6,685 nucleotides of DNA from Synechococcaceae bacterium Bin_79_3 (lineage in GTDB: Bacteria; Cyanobacteriota; Cyanobacteriia; PCC-6307; Cyanobiaceae), in assembly GCA_009914645.1 (NCBI GenBank), contig VFLB01000070.1, positions 1-6,685 of the forward strand. Direction: 5' to 3'. Made by a program: the position numbers and the translations under genes. The notes beneath the pieces were generated by a model. It did no database searches. It was not told the origin of the DNA and saw nothing but the letters and a program-made list of their open reading frames with translations. This document shows, piece by piece, positions 1 to 4,842 of the stretch (position 1 is its first letter; the number at the start of each line of letters is the position of its first letter).

Positions 1-419
1 GGGGGCTTTTGCAGCATTGTCGCGGCCTTCTTATCGGCGATAAGTTGGAGCGCCGCAACCGGCTCGATAGCGACTTATTGGCAGAAAAAACCCCCGGCGA
101 ACATAATTTCGCGGTGTTGGTTGATCACCTTCTAAGTAAGATTGAAGCCGCTGAATATAGACAGCTCACAATTGAAGCAATGCTATCTCTGATGGCATTT
201 TTCGAAGCAAATCCAAAGGTGCGCTTTGAAGATCAATTGGCCTTAGATGTGGTGATTGGCCATGCGGTAAAGCTGGGTTGGCTGGATGAAAATCAACAGT
301 TAGCGGCTGAAAGTTATGGGGCCTATAAAGCAGCGGCGTGGCAAATATTTTATCGCTATTCCCCTACCCGATGCCGCGAATTGGTGGTGGCAGCGCTGCG
401 GCAATTAACCGGGGTTTAG
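1..419 (+). CDS. C-terminal end of a GH15 / phosphorylase-kinase-like protein (5' truncated by window)
   Basis: The reading frame is open from the left edge (first full codon at base 3) to the TAG at 417-419, so about 138 C-terminal residues are visible and the start lies outside the window. A TTG at base 9 is in frame but is almost certainly an internal leucine. The segment contains DHLLSKIEAAEYRQLTIEAM, followed by a helix-rich stretch (FFEANPKVRFEDQLALDVVI, then GHAVKLGWL and KAAAWQIFYRYSP). From memory this resembles the C-terminal part of large cyanobacterial proteins annotated as glycoside hydrolase family 15 or phosphorylase kinase alpha/beta-like, where a YRQL-IEAL motif recurs. Those proteins are thought to act on alpha-glucans or regulate glycogen metabolism, but the catalytic (alpha/alpha)6 part is not visible here, so activity cannot be judged. 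It converges on the oxidoreductase gene with a single base between the two stop codons. The family assignment is moderately sure; the coding call is strong. Confidence 0.7.
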   Translation, partial: GLLQHCRGLLIGDKLERRNRLDSDLLAEKTPGEHNFAVLVDHLLSKIEAAEYRQLTIEAMLSLMAFFEANPKVRFEDQLALDVVIGHAVKLGWLDENQQLAAESYGAYKAAAWQIFYRYSPTRCRELVVAALRQLTGV

Positions 420-420
420 T

Positions 421-1416
421 TCAAAGAGGTTGGGGCAATTGTTGCAAACTTTGCTGCGGTTGTTCCACCGCCTTTTCAATTAGATCCGCAAGCTGTAGTG
501 CTCTTGATGCCTGCAGACCATCTACCGCTGGGGTTTCAAGACCTCTAACGCACTGTAGAAAGTGTTCTAATTCGGCATATAATGGTTCGGTTGGAGTAAT
601 ACTTACTTCTTCTATAAATCCATCATGGCGATATAATAGTTCACCTCGGTTTGCGGAATAAGATTCTTGGGCGCGGCGATGAATACGGAGATTGCGATGT
701 AAGAAATCAGCCTCTATCAAGCTGCCTCTGCAATGGGCGCTGAGGCTGCGCACTTTGCGATGACTCATCTTGCTAGCTGTGAGGCTGGCGGCCACGCCAT
801 TTTCAAAAGATAAGGTAGCTGTTACGTAATCGATAGGGCCTTCGGTGCTGCGGCCGCCAGCGGCTGCAAAACCTACAACTGGCGCCTGGGCTAATTCAAG
901 TATTAGGTCGATGTCGTGGATCATTAAATCCAACACCACCGATACATCATTAGCGCGGTCTGCATGGGGGCTATGGCGCCTGCTTTCGAGCACCATTACC
1001 TCTTCGTTAGTAACAACATTCAGCAATTCGCGAAATGCTGGGTTGAAACGTTCGATATGACCCACCTGTAACAAGCGAGAAGCTGAACTGGCGGCACTTA
1101 TTAGTTCGGCCGCTTCCTGCTGGCTTGCGGCGATTGGTTTTTCAATCAAAACATGCACCCCTGCTTTGAGGCAGGCCATACCAACTGGATGGTGCAACAG
1201 GGTTGGCACCGCAATGCAAACCGCTTCCACCTCCTGGATCAAGCTGTTGTAGTCGTCGTACCAGCGGCAATTGAACTGGCTGCTTGCAAGGCGTCCGCGC
1301 GCCACATCTAAATCAGCTACACCAACTAATTCAGCATCCCGCAGCAAACTCAGAACCCGGGCATGGTGCCAACCCATGTTGCCGATGCCGATTACACCCA
1401 CCTTCACCGGTTTCAT
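421..1416 (-). CDS. Gfo/Idh/MocA family NAD(P)-dependent sugar oxidoreductase
   Basis: This is a 331-residue cytoplasmic dehydrogenase, a normal length for the family. The N-terminal Rossmann domain shows GIGNMG (residues 10-15, GxGxxG) for NAD(P) binding. The family lysine sits in EKPIA (92-96, K93), which closes the nucleotide domain. The C-terminal alpha/beta domain carries LDLMIHDIDL (162-171), matching the DxGxHxxD catalytic segment with H167 as the likely catalytic histidine. GHIERFNPAF at 119-128 is, from memory, typical of the subgroup annotated as UDP-N-acetylglucosamine 3-dehydrogenase (MviM/WlbA-like), which would place it in nucleotide-sugar synthesis for surface glycans. That substrate is inferred and not proven. 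The tail after about residue 318 is glutamine-rich (QPQQSLQQLPQ) and probably disordered. The gene lies 34 bases after the CorC-like gene on the same strand and may share its transcript. No clear Shine-Dalgarno sequence precedes the ATG. Family call very sure, substrate uncertain. Confidence 0.93.
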   Translation of the reverse strand: MKPVKVGVIGIGNMGWHHARVLSLLRDAELVGVADLDVARGRLASSQFNCRWYDDYNSLIQEVEAVCIAVPTLLHHPVGMACLKAGVHVLIEKPIAASQQEAAELISAASSASRLLQVGHIERFNPAFRELLNVVTNEEVMVLESRRHSPHADRANDVSVVLDLMIHDIDLILELAQAPVVGFAAAGGRSTEGPIDYVTATLSFENGVAASLTASKMSHRKVRSLSAHCRGSLIEADFLHRNLRIHRRAQESYSANRGELLYRHDGFIEEVSITPTEPLYAELEHFLQCVRGLETPAVDGLQASRALQLADLIEKAVEQPQQSLQQLPQPL

Positions 1417-1450
1417 TTGCTGGCCTGGGGCAGGATTGGAAGCAATGTTA

Positions 1451-2755
1451 TTAGTCCTTCTGGGGACTCATTATCACTGCATTGTCGCGATGAGTGAGCC
1501 AGATCTTTACTTCTTCGATGCGTGGGCCGTCCATCGTGAGCACTTCAAAGTGATGGCCGCCCCAACGCAGCGCTTCTCCAGGGGTTGGGATGTGCTGCAG
1601 CCTCTCTAGTAGAAAACCAGCCAGGGTGTGGTGCCCGTCTGCTTCTGGCAGCTTGAGGCCAAGGGAACGGTTCAGTTCAAAAATCTCAAGATCACCTGCC
1701 ACCAGCCATTGATCCTTACCAAGGGGCTGGAGGTCTGGGGGGCTGCCGTCGTTTTCAAGCAATTCATCACCAACAATTTCGCCGGTGAGATCAGCAATTG
1801 TTACAAGCCCTTCGGTGCCACCGTGTTCATCCACCACCACCAGCATCGGTTCACCGTTCCGTATTACCGGCAGCAACTCGGCTAAGGAAGCACTTTCTTG
1901 GATGCGTTCCACGCTGCGCACGTAGGGCGCTAACGGGGTGCCGGGTTGCAATTCACCACGGGATAAGGGTTCTGCCAGCAGCCTTAAATCGAGCAAGCCG
2001 CGCACATCATCGAGCGATTCACCAATTACGGGGAAACGGGCATGTTTGGTGCTGAGCACCGCTTGCATCAGTTCAGCAAAGCTCACACCAAGGGGGAGGG
2101 TCACCATGCCGTTGCGGGGAACCATCACCTCTCGCACCTGGGTATCCCTCAAGGAAAAAACCCCCTCAAGGATGTTGCGTTCATCTGGTTCTAGGCCGGT
2201 TACGGCATCATTTTCGATCAAGCTTTCCAGTTCACCGGCTGAAAGAGCTGGCACCAATCGATCCCATTCCAGCGGCAAACCCGTTAGCAGCAGCAAGCTT
2301 TCAGCGAGCCGTTCCAACACCGCGAGCAAGGGCGCTAAACATCGATTAACCGCTTCTAATAAAGGCCCCAAGCGCAAAGCAGAAGCTTCTGGATCTTTTA
2401 AAACCCAGGCTTTTGGTAATACTCCCCCCAGCAGAGTTGTCGAGAAGGCTAAACAAATAAAAATAAATAGTTCAAAGCTGGGGTTGATGTTGTTTTGAAA
2501 TAATCCAAGTAACAATTTATGAACTCCCCAACCCAAGGCGAGCAGGGAGAGCGTTGCACCCAGCTGGGTGGCCACCAAGGCACGCCTCAGGTGCCGCTGC
2601 AGCCGTTCCACCGCCAACGCCCCATGGTGACCCTTCTCCGCTAATTCATGCACCCGGGTGGGTCTTAAGCGAATCAGGGCAAATTCACCGGCAACAAAAA
2701 ATGCCAATAATGCCAGTAGCAGCACCAGGCCAAGCAACCGCAGGCTTAAACCCAT
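1451..2755 (-). CDS. CNNM/CorC (HlyC) family membrane protein: DUF21 + CBS pair + CorC_HlyC domain
   Basis: This 434-residue inner-membrane protein has the full family layout. The DUF21 membrane domain covers about residues 1-160, with hydrophobic segments near 4-29, 63-87, 94-118 and 138-160, and the signatures FFVAGEFALIRLRPTR and QLGATLSLLALGWG. A CBS pair spans about 205-330, with REVMVPR (208-214), RFPVIGESLDDVRGLL (240-255) and DEHGGTEGLVTIADLTGEIV (309-328). The CorC_HlyC domain covers about 345-422, with GDLEIFELNRSLGL. Relatives are implicated in magnesium or cobalt efflux and are often annotated as hemolysins; the transported ion here is unknown. Oddly, the family motif GExxPK reads GGVLPK (110-115), so the conserved glutamate is replaced by G111. 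The start is the ATG giving MGLSLRLLGL; the next downstream methionines lie past the membrane domain. The tRNA gene is 62 bases upstream on the same strand and the oxidoreductase 34 bases downstream. Stop is TAA. Family call very sure. Confidence 0.94.
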   Translation of the reverse strand: MGLSLRLLGLVLLLALLAFFVAGEFALIRLRPTRVHELAEKGHHGALAVERLQRHLRRALVATQLGATLSLLALGWGVHKLLLGLFQNNINPSFELFIFICLAFSTTLLGGVLPKAWVLKDPEASALRLGPLLEAVNRCLAPLLAVLERLAESLLLLTGLPLEWDRLVPALSAGELESLIENDAVTGLEPDERNILEGVFSLRDTQVREVMVPRNGMVTLPLGVSFAELMQAVLSTKHARFPVIGESLDDVRGLLDLRLLAEPLSRGELQPGTPLAPYVRSVERIQESASLAELLPVIRNGEPMLVVVDEHGGTEGLVTIADLTGEIVGDELLENDGSPPDLQPLGKDQWLVAGDLEIFELNRSLGLKLPEADGHHTLAGFLLERLQHIPTPGEALRWGGHHFEVLTMDGPRIEEVKIWLTHRDNAVIMSPQKD

Positions 2756-2787
2756 TGAAACCGCTATCGCAATAACTAACTAAATGA

Positions 2788-2793
2788 ATTATG
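2788..2793 (-). promoter_or_regulatory. possible -10 element upstream of the CorC-like gene
   Basis: Read on the minus strand, the 62 bases between the tRNA and the CorC-like start contain CATAAT, one mismatch from the sigma-70 consensus TATAAT, at a position that would give a leader of roughly 25 bases. There is no convincing -35 at 16-18 bases; the window there reads CACAAA. Transcription could equally come through from the tRNA or from the exported-protein gene. This is a weak, consensus-only call. Confidence 0.25.
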
Positions 2794-2817
2794 GAGCCAG
2801 TTCTGCAAATTTTGTGA

Positions 2818-2890
2818 TGGGGGTCCCGAGGATCGAACTCGGCTAAGGCGAATTATGAGTTCGCTGCATTCACCAGATTGCTAGACCCCC
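2818..2890 (-). tRNA. tRNA-Met (anticodon CAT), probably elongator
   Basis: The minus strand folds into a complete 73-nt cloverleaf. The 7-bp acceptor stem is GGGGGTC/GACCCCC. The D arm is GCAA-TCTGGTGA-ATGC, with an A-A mismatch at the innermost pair. The anticodon arm is GCGAA-CTCATAA-TTCGC, the variable loop CTTAG, and the T arm CCGAG-TTCGATC-CTCGG, followed by discriminator A73. The anticodon CAT is encoded at 2855-2857. CCA is not encoded (the next three bases read TCA), as is common in cyanobacteria. Initiator tRNA is unlikely because position 1-72 is a normal G-C pair and the anticodon stem lacks the three consecutive G-C pairs next to the loop. A CAT anticodon can also belong to tRNA-Ile2, whose C34 is changed to lysidine, so elongator Met is likely but not certain. 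It lies 21 bases after the stop of the exported-protein gene. Confidence 0.93.
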
Positions 2891-2901
2891 GCGTTTCTAG
2901 T

Positions 2902-2934
2902 TTCCCAGATTCTATTTTCCCATGCTGCTGGGAA
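2902..2934 (-). repeat. three-armed inverted repeat between the exported-protein gene end and the tRNA
   Basis: On the minus strand the arms occur in the order TTCCCAG (2934-2928), TGGGAA (2922-2917) and CTGGGAA (2908-2902). The first arm can pair with the second (6 bp, 6-base loop) or with the third (7 bp, 19-base loop), but not both. The stop codon at 2912-2914 lies between the second and third arms. No T-run follows either hairpin, so a standard intrinsic terminator is not supported. It could be an RNA processing or pausing structure ahead of the tRNA, or chance. Confidence 0.35.
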
Positions 2935-3352
2935 GATCGCGTACGCGCAGTGGAATTGGGTTGCTTTGCTCTTGCATCAGGGCTTTTGTGGTGTTTTCCA
3001 CCGCGGAGCCATCCCACACGATTGTTTGGTCGGGGAAGCCAAAACCCATCACTTTGCTGCCATCGCCACCGCCCATGCTGATACCCAGAATATCGGTGAT
3101 TTGGTGAGTGATATCTATGCCACGGGCATAAGGGGAGCTGTAAGAAAAAAAGCGTTGCTCAATTAAATCGTTAGTGGTTTGCACCGGCCCGCAACGGGTT
3201 ACTTCCACTGCTGTTGATTTGATTTCAGCGTTTGCAGCACTGGGGGCTTCAAAACTGGTGGTGCAAACTACAGGCCCAGCGAGCGCAGAAACACAACTCA
3301 ACAAACCAGCACCTAAAAATATCGAAATAGCGCCAGGCAATCCGAACTTCAT
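2912..3352 (-). CDS. small exported protein of unknown function
   Basis: This is a 146-residue protein with a clear Sec-type signal: a hydrophobic core (AISIFLGAGLLSCVSALA, 8-25) ending in ALA before G26, a good signal peptidase I site. C20 sits in LLSC, a poor lipobox, so lipoprotein processing is possible but less likely. The predicted mature protein has two cysteines (C30 and C54) that could form a disulfide in the periplasm. A conserved-looking central region carries YARGIDITHQITDILGISMG (75-94), GGGDGSKVMGFGFPDQTIVW (94-113, glycine-rich) and DGSAVEN. I recall similar short hypothetical proteins in marine Synechococcus, but no function. The start ATG has a plausible AAGAG ribosome-binding site about five bases upstream. 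It is divergent from pyrE and lies upstream of the tRNA on the same strand. Coding call good; function unknown. Confidence 0.8.
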   Translation of the reverse strand: MKFGLPGAISIFLGAGLLSCVSALAGPVVCTTSFEAPSAANAEIKSTAVEVTRCGPVQTTNDLIEQRFFSYSSPYARGIDITHQITDILGISMGGGDGSKVMGFGFPDQTIVWDGSAVENTTKALMQEQSNPIPLRVRDLPSSMGK

Positions 3353-3418
3353 GCTCTTTTAGGCGTAACGGTCAGCGCCAGGTTAAAAACTATCTAGCTA
3401 TTTCGCCAGTGAGCAATT
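3353..3418. promoter_or_regulatory. divergent spacer with promoters for the exported-protein gene and pyrE
   Basis: These 66 bases separate two divergently transcribed genes, so promoters for both probably lie here or just inside the coding regions. The middle is AT-rich. For pyrE the best -10-like hexamer is TATCTA at 3391-3396, with TAACGG (3366-3371) a poor -35 at 19 bases. No strong minus-strand promoter is evident. CGCCAG occurs twice (3376-3381 and 3404-3409), 28 bases apart, and TAGCTA at 3395-3400 is a small palindrome. Neither is enough to call an operator. Confidence 0.4.
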
Positions 3419-3973
3419 TTGAGCCTTGATCCCTTATTGCAAATGTTGGCGTTGCATGCCTACAGGCGCGGCCAATTCACTTTGGCTTCTGGTAAGAGCA
3501 GTGAGCATTACGTGAATTGCAAGCCGGTCACCCTCAGTGGCAAAGGTGCTCTGCTGCTGGCCCCAAGGCTGCTGGAGCTGGTGGAACCTGAGGCTGTGGC
3601 GGTGGCAGGGCTCACCCTTGGCGCCGACCCAATGGTGAGCTGGGTGGCCCATGGGGCAGCACTGGCTGGCCGCAATCTTGACGCCTTGATTGTGCGTAAA
3701 GAAGCAAAAGGCCATGGCACTGGAGCTTGGCTTGAAGGCCCGCTACCCGTTGCGGGTTCGTTGATCACCCTTTTGGAAGATGTTGTTACCAGTGCTGGCT
3801 CCGCTCTCAAGGCGGTGCAACAACTGCGAGCAGCGGGTTATCTGGTGAGAAGAGTGGTGGCGATTGTTGATCGTGAAGAGGGTGGTGAGGCGGCACTCAG
3901 GGCTGAGGGTTTGGAGTTGCATTCGCTTTATCGCCTCAGTGAGGTGGCATCTACCCACCACCAGTTGAGCTGA
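3419..3973 (+). CDS. pyrE: orotate phosphoribosyltransferase
   Basis: PyrE joins orotate and PRPP to make orotidine 5'-monophosphate, the fifth step of de novo pyrimidine synthesis, in the cytoplasm, usually as a homodimer. The 184-residue product is slightly short for the family but complete. [16 protein letters not shown] (20-35) matches the N-terminal orotate/PRPP region. [10 protein letters not shown] (93-102) carries the family's R93, K94, K97 and H99 that act across the dimer interface. [12 protein letters not shown] (118-129) is the PRPP-binding motif, with the acidic pair E120-D121 and TSAGS in place of the commoner TTGGS. The start is taken as TTG because an in-frame TGA lies at 3410-3412 and only ATT (3416) and TTG (3419) precede the conserved N-terminus; a later ATG at 3443 would trim a helix. 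GTGAG at 3409-3413 is a weak ribosome-binding site. It is the first gene of a pair with ygfZ. Confidence 0.93.
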   Translation: MSLDPLLQMLALHAYRRGQFTLASGKSSEHYVNCKPVTLSGKGALLLAPRLLELVEPEAVAVAGLTLGADPMVSWVAHGAALAGRNLDALIVRKEAKGHGTGAWLEGPLPVAGSLITLLEDVVTSAGSALKAVQQLRAAGYLVRRVVAIVDREEGGEAALRAEGLELHSLYRLSEVASTHHQLS

Positions 3974-3975
3974 TG
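3971..3975 (+). other. TGATG stop/start overlap coupling pyrE and ygfZ
   Basis: The pyrE stop TGA (3971-3973) shares its last base with the ygfZ start ATG (3973-3975). Such overlaps usually mean that ribosomes finishing the first gene re-initiate on the second, so the two proteins are probably made from one message in linked amounts. The overlap is seen directly; coupling is inferred. Confidence 0.8.
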
Positions 3976-4842
3976 AATCTTGCAATCGCCTCAAGTTTTG
4001 ATCCCTGGGCCCTACCCCCATTGCCTTGGCGGTTTTGTTTTGAGGTGAGCCGAATCGCAATCCATGGCAAGGGCAGTTTGCGCTTACTTCATGGCCAAAC
4101 CAGCCAAGCCCTTTTGGATTTAGCGCTTGGAGAACAACGGGCCACCTGTTTTGTGAATGCCACCGCCTGGTTAGCGGCCCTCGCTGAAATAACAGCAAGT
4201 GAGGCAGGCGCTGAATTACTCGTAACCGCAGGGGCTGGAGCAGAGGTGTATCGCGCCTTAGATCGGGTTATTTTTCCTGCTGATCAGGTGCAACTGCAGC
4301 CGCTGGAAGCACTGCTATGGCATGGCTTGGTAGAGGGGCCAGGGCCAGGAAATGGAGCCGGTTGGGGTTTGGCTGGTCGCCATTGGTTGCTCAGCGCTGA
4401 AGCGCCACTACCTGCAGCGCTGCAGCAGGTGCAGCCCCTTGGCGCTGATCTTCAGGAGTTGTTGCGTTACCGCCAGGGCATCCCCGCTGCTCCAGGTGAA
4501 TTAAATGCAGGCATCAATCCATTTGAACTTGGCCTTGATGGGCGGGTGAGCCTCGATAAAGGTTGCTATTTAGGGCAAGAAACCCTTGCAAAATTGCATT
4601 CGCGAGCGGGGGTAAAGCAGCAGCTGCGGCGCTTTTATGCAGCGCCTGGTGTGCTGTTGCCCCAAGCTGGCGCGGCCTTGCTGGGGCAACAGGGGGAAAG
4701 GGTTGGCAGCATTACTTCTCGCCAAGTTGGCCCTCAAGGCACATGGGGGTTAGCGCTGCTGCGGCGTGATTGGTTTGAATGTGAAAACCTTGCGGGAATT
4801 CAGTTTTCGTTGCCGGCGGCGGCATCATTTAGCAGCCATTGA
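3973..4842 (+). CDS. ygfZ: YgfZ/GcvT-domain protein (folate-dependent Fe-S cluster assembly/repair)
   Basis: This 289-residue cytoplasmic protein belongs to the YgfZ (COG0354, Caf17/IBA57-like) family, which shares a fold with the glycine-cleavage T protein and uses tetrahydrofolate to help build or maintain certain Fe-S enzymes. The diagnostic motif K-G-C-Y-x-G-Q-E is intact at 196-203 (KGCYLGQE), with C198 as the key cysteine, preceded by the usual NPFELGLDGRVSLD (182-195). The N-terminal half has LLHGQTSQAL (38-47), which fits the family's LxGQ(T/V)S segment. The C-terminal barrel part has GERVGSITSR (241-250) followed by GLALLRRD (259-266), again typical. The start overlaps the pyrE stop by one base. 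Its last 43 bases overlap the end of the convergent RecB-like gene. No truncation is seen. Family call very sure; the client enzymes are unknown. Confidence 0.94.
   Translation: MNLAIASSFDPWALPPLPWRFCFEVSRIAIHGKGSLRLLHGQTSQALLDLALGEQRATCFVNATAWLAALAEITASEAGAELLVTAGAGAEVYRALDRVIFPADQVQLQPLEALLWHGLVEGPGPGNGAGWGLAGRHWLLSAEAPLPAALQQVQPLGADLQELLRYRQGIPAAPGELNAGINPFELGLDGRVSLDKGCYLGQETLAKLHSRAGVKQQLRRFYAAPGVLLPQAGAALLGQQGERVGSITSRQVGPQGTWGLALLRRDWFECENLAGIQFSLPAAASFSSH
4800..4842. other. 43-base tail-to-tail overlap of ygfZ and the RecB-like gene
   Basis: The two convergent genes share coding sequence: the end of ygfZ (tail PAAASFSSH and neighbouring residues) and the end of the RecB-like gene (tail NDAAAGNEN). 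There is no room for separate intergenic terminators, so transcripts from both sides must overlap at their 3' ends. Both frames look genuine, because each protein is homologous close to its C-terminus. Confidence 0.85.

Noticed and set aside
1318..1450. Glutamine-rich coding tail and GC-rich repeats as a possible regulatory repeat
   Set aside because: The glutamine-rich stretch actually lies at the other end of the oxidoreductase gene (near 421-465) and is an ordinary low-complexity tail; the 34-base spacer at 1417-1450 shows no hairpin or operator.
1938..2498. Plus-strand open frame of 186 codons inside the CorC-like gene
   Set aside because: Its translation is serine/arginine/lysine-rich with no domain, and it lies wholly opposite a gene with clear DUF21, CBS and CorC_HlyC motifs. 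It is a shadow frame.
2878..3362. Several short plus-strand frames opposite the exported-protein gene
   Set aside because: The minus-strand frame has a proper signal peptide, cleavage site and ribosome-binding site; the plus-strand frames overlap each other and have no such features.
3743..4198. Minus-strand open frame of 151 codons spanning the pyrE-ygfZ junction
   Set aside because: It runs antisense to two well-supported genes and has no recognisable motif; it is explained by codon bias of the plus-strand genes.
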